A stretch of DNA of 64,000 nucleotides from Streptomyces pristinaespiralis (lineage in GTDB: Bacteria; Actinomycetota; Actinomycetes; Streptomycetales; Streptomycetaceae), in contig NZ_CP011340.1 of the NCBI RefSeq assembly GCF_001278075.1, forward strand, positions 1,922,001-1,986,000, in the 5' to 3' direction. Numbering within the stretch: position 1 is the first letter of the stretch; the number at the start of each line of letters is the position of its first letter. The translations under genes were made by a program, and so were the position numbers. Below are positions 36,049 through 45,639 of the stretch, in pieces. Below the pieces are notes generated by a model that saw only the letters and a list, made by a program, of their open reading frames with translations, was not told the origin of the DNA and did not search any database.

Positions 36049-37353
36049 TCAGCGCTGATACCGGGCCAGCACCAGATTCCCGTCCTCCACCAGCCGTTCC
36101 CTCAGCTCCTTCTCGTCGATCGCTCCGCTGTAGTACTCCTGGTACGCGGGCGTCGCCACCTTGTCCTTCCACTCCGGGTAGCCGCGCACCGACTGGGCCG
36201 GGGCCGGCCGCAGGTGCCGCGCCAGGTCCGCGCCCGTCGCCCAGCCGTCCTTCTCGGTGTGCAGGGCCGGATCCTCGAGGGCCTGTGTGCCCGTCGGCAG
36301 CATCCAGTCGCCCTTGGCCAGCCGGACCATGTTCTGCGGGCGCAGCATGAAGTCGATGAACTGCGCCGCCTCCTCCTTGTGCGCGCTGTCCTGCGAGACG
36401 GAGAGCGTCTGCGGGCTGACTCCCTGCGCGGGCCCGTCCGGACCGGCGGGCGCGGGCAGGACCGTCCACCGGAAGCCTTCCGGCGCCTGCTGGGCGATCT
36501 GCTGCCGGTACGAGAAGCCCAGCGGCACCATCGCGTACTTGCCGCCGAACAAGCCTGGCAGGGCGTCGGAGCCGCCCACGCCCAGGGTGCCGCGTGAGGC
36601 GCTCCCGTCGACGTTGACCTGGTCGTGGATGGTGCCGGGCACCACACCGTCGCCGTCCCCGAAGTCGATGGTGACCTTGCCGTCCTGCCCCCGGTGGAAC
36701 AGCTTGCCGCCCGCGGACAGGCCCAGGTTGAGCGTGACGGACACGGGCTCCTTCAGCGGCCAGGCGACGGCGTACTTCCCCTTGCCCATCCCCTTCGTCA
36801 GGTCCTTGGTGATCTGACGGAATTCCTCCCAGCTCCACGGCTTCTCTGCCGTGGGGATCCGGATCCCGGACGATTCGAGTATCCCGGCGTTGGCGATCAG
36901 CACCCGTGGCTCCTGGAGGAACGGGACGCCGTACACGCCGTCGCCGAATGTCGTCGTCTCCCAGCTCTGCCGCGGGATGTCGGACCTCAGGCGCTCGGGA
37001 AGCAGCTCGGTCAGGTCCGCGAGATAGCCGCCGTAGGCGAAGTCGGCGAGGTCGTCGGAGGCGTCATGGATGATGTCGGGCGCCTCACCGCCCTCGAAGG
37101 AGGTGAGCAGCTGGTCGTGGACACTGTCCCAGCTGCCCTGGACGTACTCGACCTGGACGTCCGGGTGGGTGGCGTTCCACTCCTTCACCAGTTCCTTGTT
37201 GGCGTCGACGGACTCCTTCTGCCAGGCCAGGGACTGGAAGCGGAGCCTGATCGTGCCGTCGTCGCGGTCCGGGCCGTCCGAGCAGCCCGTCATCAGCAGA
37301 GCGAGCGCGGCGGCGGCCGCGAGCAGCCGGCCTCGTGGTCCCTGTGTACGCAT
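36049..37353 (-). CDS. Extracellular sugar-binding lipoprotein (family 1)
   Basis: 434 residues. Lipoprotein signal with LLMTGC lipobox, then a class I/MalE-like binding fold: WQKESVDANKELVKEWNATHPDVQVEYV and APDIIHDASDDLADFAYGGYLADLTELLP. Last gene of a three-gene importer operon; its ATG overlaps the permease stop (TGATG). It captures an oligosaccharide outside the cell. No ATPase gene is included, so the common MsiK ATPase would energise transport, as is usual in Streptomyces. Ligand unknown; proximity to a xylanase suggests but does not prove a xylan product. Confidence 0.92.
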   Translation of the reverse strand: MRTQGPRGRLLAAAAALALLMTGCSDGPDRDDGTIRLRFQSLAWQKESVDANKELVKEWNATHPDVQVEYVQGSWDSVHDQLLTSFEGGEAPDIIHDASDDLADFAYGGYLADLTELLPERLRSDIPRQSWETTTFGDGVYGVPFLQEPRVLIANAGILESSGIRIPTAEKPWSWEEFRQITKDLTKGMGKGKYAVAWPLKEPVSVTLNLGLSAGGKLFHRGQDGKVTIDFGDGDGVVPGTIHDQVNVDGSASRGTLGVGGSDALPGLFGGKYAMVPLGFSYRQQIAQQAPEGFRWTVLPAPAGPDGPAQGVSPQTLSVSQDSAHKEEAAQFIDFMLRPQNMVRLAKGDWMLPTGTQALEDPALHTEKDGWATGADLARHLRPAPAQSVRGYPEWKDKVATPAYQEYYSGAIDEKELRERLVEDGNLVLARYQR

Positions 37354-38195
37354 CAGCTCTTCACCGCCCCGGCCAGCATGCCGCCCGTGATCCGTTTCTG
37401 GATGATCGCGAAGATGACGAGCGAGGGGATCGTCGCGAGGAAGGCGGCCGCGGCGAGCGGCCCCAGGTCGGCGACGCCCTCCGCGCCGAGGAAGTGGGTC
37501 AGCACGACCGGCAGGGTCTGCTTCTCCGGTGTCTTGAGCAGGACGAGCGCGAAGAAGAACTCGTTCCAGGCGGTGATGAAGGCGAACAGCGCGGTGGCGA
37601 CGATGCCCGGCGCCAGCAGCGGCGCGGTGACCGACACCAGCGTACGGAGCCGGCCCGCGCCGTCGACCGCCGCGGCCTCCTCCAACTCGCTCGGCACCGC
37701 CCGTACATAGCCGACGAGCATCCACAGCGCGAACGGCAGCGACCAGACGACGTACACCATGATCAGGCCGGACAGGGTGTTGATCAGCTGGAGATTCTTC
37801 AGGACCAGGAAGAGCGGAATGATCACGAGGACGAACGGGAAGGCCTGGCTGACCACGACCCAGCCCGTCGCCGCCGTCGTGAGCCTGCTGCGCCGGCGGG
37901 CCATCGTCCAGGCCATGGGGGTCGCGATCACCACGGCGATCAGTGCGGCGGCGAGGGCCGCGATCAGGCTGTTGCCGGCGGCCTGGAGCAGCGGCTGCTC
38001 GTCGAAGGCCTGCCGGAAGTTCTCCAGGGTCGGGTTCACCGGGATCCACGTGGGGTGCAGCGACCCGAGCTCACGCGGCGGCTTGAACGCCGTGGAGATC
38101 AGCCACAGGAACGGGAACGCGAGGAAGACCAGATAGCAGAGGAGCGCGGCGTACTGCCCGGCGCGACCCGCCCTGCCGGTGCGCGGAGCCGTCAT
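37353..38195 (-). CDS. Carbohydrate ABC transporter permease (MalG-like)
   Basis: 280 residues with six transmembrane segments and the EAA motif ELEEAAAVDGAGRLRTLVSVTAPLL for ATPase contact. ATG 38195 overlaps the stop of the MalF-like gene (ATGA), and its stop overlaps the binding-protein start. Second permease of the heterodimeric channel. Confidence 0.93.
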   Translation of the reverse strand: MTAPRTGRAGRAGQYAALLCYLVFLAFPFLWLISTAFKPPRELGSLHPTWIPVNPTLENFRQAFDEQPLLQAAGNSLIAALAAALIAVVIATPMAWTMARRRSRLTTAATGWVVVSQAFPFVLVIIPLFLVLKNLQLINTLSGLIMVYVVWSLPFALWMLVGYVRAVPSELEEAAAVDGAGRLRTLVSVTAPLLAPGIVATALFAFITAWNEFFFALVLLKTPEKQTLPVVLTHFLGAEGVADLGPLAAAAFLATIPSLVIFAIIQKRITGGMLAGAVKS

Positions 38196-39121
38196 GATTC
38201 CTCGCCTCCCTTGAGCCGTCCCACCAGGTAGAAGGCGAGCATCACCGAGATGAGCGCGACCATGACGCAGCCCATCGCCGCCGCGTACCCGAACTGGCCG
38301 TAGCGGAAGGCCTGTTCGTAGGCGAACAGCATGGGAAGGCGGGTCCGGCCGCCCGGCCCTCCGCTCGTGAGCACGTACACCAGCGCGAAGGCGTTGAAAT
38401 TCCAGATGAAGTTCAGGGCGGTGACGGCGAGCGCGACCGGTCTGATCGCCGGCCAGGTGACGGTGCGGAACCGGCGCCAGGCACCCGCGCCGTCGAGCGC
38501 GGCCGCCTCGTGCAGTTCGTGCGGGGTGTTCTGCAGTCCGGCGAGCAGCGCGACGGTGGTCTGCGGCATGCCGGCCCAGATCCCCACGACGATCACCGCC
38601 GGCAGGGCGGTGGCGAGGCCGGTGAGCCAGTCGTGCCCACCGCCCAGGCCCAGGTCCCGCAGGGTCTCGTTGAGGATGCCCGCGTCGGGGTTGTAGACGA
38701 GCCGCCACATGATGCCGACCACGACCTCGGGCATCGCCCAGGGGACGATCGCCAGCGCCCGGGCGAGCCAGCGCAGCCGCAGCCGCTGGTCGAGCAGCAG
38801 CGCGAGCCCGAGCGCGAGCAGGAACTGCGGGACGGTCACCCCGACCGCCCACAGCAGGCCGATCCTGAACGACTCCCAGAAGAGAGTGTCGTGGAGCAGG
38901 TCCCGGAAGTTGAGCGTGCCGATCCACTCGGTCGGTTCGGTGCGCCCGGCCTGTGCGTCGGTGAAGGCCAGCGAGATGCCGTAGAGCAGCGGTCCCACGC
39001 TCAGCACCAGGATGGGGATCAGCGCGGGCAGGACCAGGAACCAGGCCCCGTGGTCCACCGCTCTCCCGGCGCTCCGGGCCGCCTTCCCACCGGACCGCGC
39101 CGTTGCGGTCGCCGATATCAC
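38192..39121 (-). CDS. Carbohydrate ABC transporter permease (MalF-like)
   Basis: 309 residues with six transmembrane segments after a cytoplasmic N-terminus, and the EAA loop ELHEAAALDGAGAWRRFRTVTWPAI. The GTG start at 39121 has GAAGGAG at 8-nt spacing. First gene of the importer operon, in the order permease-permease-binding protein. No LacI-type regulator is adjacent; the next gene (APH-like kinase) is divergent. Confidence 0.92.
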   Translation of the reverse strand: MISATATARSGGKAARSAGRAVDHGAWFLVLPALIPILVLSVGPLLYGISLAFTDAQAGRTEPTEWIGTLNFRDLLHDTLFWESFRIGLLWAVGVTVPQFLLALGLALLLDQRLRLRWLARALAIVPWAMPEVVVGIMWRLVYNPDAGILNETLRDLGLGGGHDWLTGLATALPAVIVVGIWAGMPQTTVALLAGLQNTPHELHEAAALDGAGAWRRFRTVTWPAIRPVALAVTALNFIWNFNAFALVYVLTSGGPGGRTRLPMLFAYEQAFRYGQFGYAAAMGCVMVALISVMLAFYLVGRLKGGEES

Positions 39122-39267
39122 GTATTCGACTCCTTCGGGCGGCTGGTCATGGATTGTCCGGCCGCCCCGGCGGCCCCCGTCATCGTGCTGACGGGCCGTC
39201 GGTTCGTCAAGGCGACCTGCACGGATGCGAGACTTTGTCGGATTCACGACGGTGCTGGGAGAGGACG

Positions 39268-40119
39268 ATGGACGAGACACGGGCACGCGAGGTGCTGACG
39301 GCAGCCGGTTTCCCGGCGGACGCGGCCTTGCTGGCGCTCGGCGAGAACGCCGTGTTCGCGGCGGACCGGACCGTGGTGAAGGTCGGCCGCGACGCCGAGA
39401 CGCTGCCGCGGGCCGAGCGGGAACTCGCGGTCGCCGGCTGGCTGGAGAGTGCCGGGGTGCCGGCGGTACGGGCCGCCGAGCCGGTGGCGAGGCTGGTCGA
39501 CGGCCACCCGGTGACGGTGTGGCACCGGCTGCCCGATGCCGTACGGCCGGCGGGGCCGGCCGACCTCGCGGAGCTGCTGCGCCTCTTCCACGCGCTCCCC
39601 TCCCCTTCCTTCGAGCTGCCGCGCCGGGAGCTGCTCGGCGGTGTCGAACGCTGGCTGCGGCTGGCGGGCGACGCGGTCGATCCGGCCGACGCCGCGTATC
39701 TCCGGGAGCGCCGTGACGGCTTCGAAGCCGCCGCGGCCGGTCTCGTCCCGCATCTCACGCCCGGCCCGATCCACGGCGACGCGCTCCCCCGCAACGTCCT
39801 TGTGGGCCCGGACGGCCCGGTCCTGGTGGACCTCGAAACCGTCTCGTCGGACCTGCGCGAACACGATCTGGTGGTCATGGCCCTGTCCCGCGACCGGTAC
39901 GGGATGCCCGCCGAGGCGTACGACGCGTTCACCGGCGCCTACGGCTGGGACGTGCGGGAGTGGGAGGGCTGCGCCGTACTCCGCGGCGCCCGTGAGACGG
40001 CCAGCTGCGCCTGGGTCGCCCAGCACGCACCGGCCAACCCGAAGGCACTGGCCGAATTCCGCCGCCGGGTGACCTCCCTGCGCGACAACGACCCCGAGGT
40101 GCGCTGGTTCCCCTTCTAG
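39268..40119 (+). CDS. Aminoglycoside phosphotransferase-like kinase family protein
   Basis: 283 residues of protein-kinase-like APH fold. The Brenner-type catalytic motif is HGDALPRNVLV and the metal-binding segment is VLVDLETVSSD; the N-lobe has ENAVFAADRTVVKVGRD. Actinobacterial members of this subfamily phosphorylate diverse small molecules and most do not confer drug resistance. GGAGAGGA precedes ATG 39268. The stop TAG shares the palindromic tetramer CTAG (40116-40119) with the stop of the convergent exonuclease gene. Confidence 0.85.
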   Translation: MDETRAREVLTAAGFPADAALLALGENAVFAADRTVVKVGRDAETLPRAERELAVAGWLESAGVPAVRAAEPVARLVDGHPVTVWHRLPDAVRPAGPADLAELLRLFHALPSPSFELPRRELLGGVERWLRLAGDAVDPADAAYLRERRDGFEAAAAGLVPHLTPGPIHGDALPRNVLVGPDGPVLVDLETVSSDLREHDLVVMALSRDRYGMPAEAYDAFTGAYGWDVREWEGCAVLRGARETASCAWVAQHAPANPKALAEFRRRVTSLRDNDPEVRWFPF

Positions 40120-40838
40120 CCGGCGACCGGCGCCGGCTCCCGCATCGGCCAGGAGGTGTCGACCACCGCGTCGGCGGTGCCCTTGCGGCGCAGGAAGCTC
40201 TGGAAGCCGACCGCCCACTCCGCGTACCAGTCCACCTGCCGCTCGTGCAGCTCCGCCACGGTGAGGGAGGCCACGGAGGCGTGCCGCTCGGCTATCGCGC
40301 AGGCCACCAGGACCGCGGCGCGGGCGTCGGCGTCGGCGTGGTGCGCGCTGCCGAGCAGCACGCCGTATTCGACGCAGACCGCTTCGAGGGTCCGCTTGCC
40401 CTTGCGGTAGCGGTCGACCGCCCGGTCGATCGTGTACGGATCGATGACGGGGCCGATCGGGCGGCCGTCCAGCCGCTCACCGAGCGAGGGCAGGCCGTGC
40501 CGCTGCAACTCCGCCGCCAGCAGCGTCAGATCGAAGGCGGCGTTGTACGCGACGACCGGAACGCCCTGCCGCCAGTGTGCGGTCAGCGTGTCCGCGATCT
40601 CCTCGGCCACCTCGCGCGCGGGCCGGCCCTCCGCGGACGCCCGCTCGTTGCTGATGCCGTGGATCGCGGACGCCTGCGCCGGAATGCTTATCCCCGGGTC
40701 GGCCATCCAGCCGTGGCTCCGCACCGGCTCGCCGGCCCGCAGCTCGACGACGGCCGCCGTGACGATGCGCGCGTCGAGCGGATCGGTCCCCGTCGTCTCC
40801 AGATCGAAGCCGACGAGCAGCTCGCGGTGCCAGGACAT
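40116..40838 (-). CDS. DnaQ-like DEDDh 3'-5' exonuclease
   Basis: 240 residues. Exo I FDLETTG (D12, E14), Exo II YNAAFDLTLL and Exo III HHADADARAA contain the DEDDh catalytic residues. It is a stand-alone exonuclease, similar to polymerase III epsilon-like proteins of Streptomyces, and probably trims DNA or RNA 3' ends. The C-terminal extension (WYAEWAVGFQSFLRRKG) is conserved in this actinobacterial group. Its ATG at 40838 follows GGGGG. It is convergent with the APH-like gene with a 4-bp overlap. Confidence 0.88.
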   Translation of the reverse strand: MSWHRELLVGFDLETTGTDPLDARIVTAAVVELRAGEPVRSHGWMADPGISIPAQASAIHGISNERASAEGRPAREVAEEIADTLTAHWRQGVPVVAYNAAFDLTLLAAELQRHGLPSLGERLDGRPIGPVIDPYTIDRAVDRYRKGKRTLEAVCVEYGVLLGSAHHADADARAAVLVACAIAERHASVASLTVAELHERQVDWYAEWAVGFQSFLRRKGTADAVVDTSWPMREPAPVAG

Positions 40839-40927
40839 GGTGCCCCCTTCTCTGTGGTGCGTGGTGCTTCCCCCAGTTGACGACCACTCTCGCACGGGCC
40901 ACTGACAGCCGGTTCGGGCCGGGGCAC

Positions 40928-42163
40928 TCAGGACACAGGGCGCGAATCAACCCAGACCGACTCGAACTCCTCGCGATATGTCTGGAAGAGCCCGGTCTCG
41001 GCGTCCTGTCCGGCACGCACGACCGAACGCCCGCCGCCTCGCAGCACCAGCACCGGGGCCTCCATGCCGCGGGCCCGGCGGAGGTAGGACTGGACGACGG
41101 CGAGGCCGTCCGGCCCGTCGCCGTCGACGAGGTAGGCGGTGAAACGGGGGGTCTCGTCGAAGACCTGGATCTCGAAGGCGCCCGGGTCCCGCAGCCGGGA
41201 CCGGACGCGCCGCATGTGGAGGATGTTCATCTCCACCGTGCGGCTCAGCTCGCCCTTCTTCAGGCCGAGTTCGCGCTCACGGCGCTTGACGGCGCTGCTC
41301 GCCGGGTTCAGGAACAGCAGCCGGACCCGGCAGCCCGACTCGGCCAGACGGACGAGCCTTCTGCCGGAGAAGTTCTGGACCAGCAGGTTCAGTCCTATGC
41401 CGATCGCGTCGAGGCGGCGCGCGCCGCCGAAGAGGTCCTCCGCGGGCAGCTGGCGCTGGAGCCTGACGCGGTCGGGGTGGACGGAGACGACGTCCGCGTA
41501 CCGGTCGCCGACCAGGTCCTCGACCGCGTCGACGCGCAGCCGCTCCGCGGAGGGGACCCCGGCGCCGTTGCCGAGTATCTCCAGCAGCCGGGACGAGGCG
41601 CGCTCGGCCTGGGCGAGCACCGCCTCGTTGAGCGCGCGGTTGCGGGAGACGACGTTCCTGGCGACCTCGAGCTCGTCGAGCGCCAGCTCCACGTCGCGCC
41701 GGTCGTCGAAGTACGGCTCGAAGCAGGGCCAGTGCTGGACCATCAGCTCACGCAGCTGCGGCAGCGTGAGGAAGGACAGGACGTTGTCGTCCGCCGGGTC
41801 CAGCAGATAGCCCTTGCGGCGGGAGACCTCCCGGACCGCGACGGCCCGCTGCACCCATTCCTGGCCTGCCGGGCCGGCCGCGGCGACGACCCAGTCGTCG
41901 CCGTGCACCGGCTCGTAGATGGGGCGCAACACGGCGGCCACCACCGCCCGCAGCCGCTGTTCCACCAGATTCAGCCAGATGTAGGCGCGCCCGGCCCGCT
42001 GGGCACGTGTGCGTACCTCACTCCAGGCGTCCGCGCCCCAGTCCAGCTCCGCCCCGATCTCCATCGGCCGCGCGAGCGAGACCGCTCCTGGCGGGACCTC
42101 GGCGGAGTCTCCCCCCTCGTGACCCGTGTCACCGGGGGGTAGCTCCAGCCCTCCCGAGCTCAC
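40928..42163 (-). CDS. SAV2148 family HEPN domain-containing protein
   Basis: 411 residues. A soluble protein of the conserved Streptomyces family named after SAV2148. The N-terminal half (about 45-195) is all-helical, consistent with a HEPN-like fold. The motif region ARNVVSRNRALNE has RN but no His at the expected spacing of the RxxxxH ribonuclease signature. The C-terminal half (about 205-411: GLNLLVQNFSGRRLVRLAESGCRVRLLFLNPAS, then YLVDGDGPDGLAVVQSYLRRARG) resembles phospholipase-D-like sensor domains without an HKD motif. The GTG at 42163 gives the usual family start. Function unknown; HEPN proteins often act in RNA cleavage or stress and phage defence. Confidence 0.85.
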   Translation of the reverse strand: MSSGGLELPPGDTGHEGGDSAEVPPGAVSLARPMEIGAELDWGADAWSEVRTRAQRAGRAYIWLNLVEQRLRAVVAAVLRPIYEPVHGDDWVVAAAGPAGQEWVQRAVAVREVSRRKGYLLDPADDNVLSFLTLPQLRELMVQHWPCFEPYFDDRRDVELALDELEVARNVVSRNRALNEAVLAQAERASSRLLEILGNGAGVPSAERLRVDAVEDLVGDRYADVVSVHPDRVRLQRQLPAEDLFGGARRLDAIGIGLNLLVQNFSGRRLVRLAESGCRVRLLFLNPASSAVKRRERELGLKKGELSRTVEMNILHMRRVRSRLRDPGAFEIQVFDETPRFTAYLVDGDGPDGLAVVQSYLRRARGMEAPVLVLRGGGRSVVRAGQDAETGLFQTYREEFESVWVDSRPVS

Positions 42164-42303
42164 CCACGCACCACCTTCCCTGCCCCCTCGAACGATCAAG
42201 GAAGCCTACTCCGGCCGCGGGAGACGGTGCAGCCGGATCCGTCGGGAGATTCCCCAACTCACGTAACAATGCGCCTGGTTCCCTTCGGGGCGGGCTTCCC
42301 GGA

Positions 42304-42343
42304 GTGAGGGGATTCATAGCGTTGACGTTCACCGGCCCCTCAC
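42304..42343 (-). terminator. Weak hairpin after the orphan binding protein
   Basis: Arms GTGAGGGG (42304-42311) and CCCCTCAC (42336-42343) with a 24-nt loop, 10 bp beyond the minus-strand stop at 42354. The long loop makes efficiency doubtful. Confidence 0.35.
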
Positions 42344-42353
42344 AGACGCCTGC

Positions 42354-43076
42354 CTATCCGGGCGGGGCGACCAGGTCCTCGGACCGGCCCGCGCGCCGCA
42401 GGGCCTCGGCGACGAAGCCGCCGGCCTTCAACTCCTCGACGACCTCACAGAGGTGGCGGACGGTCTCCGGCCGGCGGGTCCTGGTGGTGCCGACCGCCTG
42501 CCCGATCTCCATGAACCTGCCGTCGACCAGCCGGTATCCGGGGTGGGCGGAGACGAATTCGGTCATGGGCTGCCTGATGCCGGCGCCGGCCTCCAGGCCC
42601 TGCTCCCGGAACGTGTCGATCCCGTCCTTCCCTCGGACGACGCTCGCGTGCCGGAGGGTGCGGGAGAGGAAGAGGTCGTAGGCGGACCCCTCCTTCACCC
42701 CGATCCGCACGCCGGGCCGGTCGACATCGGCGGCCGTGCTGAGCTCCGAGTCGACGGGCACCGCAAACACACCTTCGATGATTACATACGGTGCCGTGAA
42801 GGCGACCTCGGCCTCACGGGCGGGGTCGACGGCCAGGAAGCAGAGATCGGCGTCTCCCGCGGCCATCGCCTCGTACGACTTCCGGGCCGCGTCGAAGCAG
42901 AGCATTTCCACGGGCACGCCGAGCCGGGCGCCGATCTCGCGCGCGATGTCGACGGTGACTCCGGCGGGCTCGGCGGGCGTCCCGCCGGCCAGTACCGGGT
43001 TCCCCAGATTGATGGAGGCGCGCAGCACGCCGGTCGGCGCGAGGTCCTGGACAACGGCAGCAGTCGCGGTCTTCAT
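42354..43076 (-). CDS. Amino-acid-type (PBP2) solute-binding protein without signal peptide
   Basis: 240 residues of SBP_bac_3 fold: VTVDIAREIGARLGVPVEML, AGDADLCFLAVDPAREAEVAFTAPYVIIEGVF and GIRQPMTEFVSAHPGYRLV. It starts directly (MKTATAAVVQDLAPTGVLRASINLGNP) with no export signal or lipobox. No ribosome binding site is obvious before ATG 43076 and no permease or ATPase is adjacent. Similar leaderless proteins exist in proteobacteria and actinobacteria, with unknown roles. It may be a cytoplasmic ligand sensor or a relic of an importer. Confidence 0.8.
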   Translation of the reverse strand: MKTATAAVVQDLAPTGVLRASINLGNPVLAGGTPAEPAGVTVDIAREIGARLGVPVEMLCFDAARKSYEAMAAGDADLCFLAVDPAREAEVAFTAPYVIIEGVFAVPVDSELSTAADVDRPGVRIGVKEGSAYDLFLSRTLRHASVVRGKDGIDTFREQGLEAGAGIRQPMTEFVSAHPGYRLVDGRFMEIGQAVGTTRTRRPETVRHLCEVVEELKAGGFVAEALRRAGRSEDLVAPPG

Positions 43077-43272
43077 GGGCCGGAGTGTATTCCCGCCGCC
43101 CACCGGGCCCCGCGGGGCCCCCGATCGGCTCATCTCCGCACCGTTTTCGGTTTTTGTTCCGGCCGGTCACCCGGTAGGAGGGTACGAAGTCCTAGGAGCT
43201 TGCCCCAATTTGCGGGAGGATCTTGTCCGAGTAGCTCCCATTACCCGGATCAGAAATGGAAGAGTCGAATCT

Positions 43273-45396
<2,124 letters not shown>

Positions 45397-45472
45397 GGCC
45401 ACTACGGCGGCGGCCGGCGTAGGACCGCGTACGGCTGCGGCCGGCACAGGCACGGCGTTACGGCGGCGGCCG

Positions 45473-45492
45473 GGCACGGACACGTCCGTGCC
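45473..45492 (+). terminator. Hairpin between glgX and treY
   Basis: Arms GGCACGGAC (45473-45481) and GTCCGTGCC (45484-45492), flanked by complementary GCGGCGGCC and GCCGCCG tracts. It may partly terminate glgX transcripts, so treY could have its own promoter in 45500-45639. Confidence 0.5.
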
Positions 45493-45639
45493 GCCGCCGG
45501 CGCGCACCGCCCGCGGCGAGCACGTCGTACGGGCGCGGGCCACGCGGCACGTCCGCACGGGTCCGCGGTTCACCCGATCGGCGGACACCGTACCCGGGGC
45601 CGGGCGCAGGAACCCCTCCGGCCGGGTACGTATGTTCGC

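Noticed and set aside
36049..39121. Missing ATPase making the sugar importer non-functional
   Set aside because: Streptomyces family 1 sugar importers commonly lack a local ATPase and use the shared MsiK, so absence here is normal.
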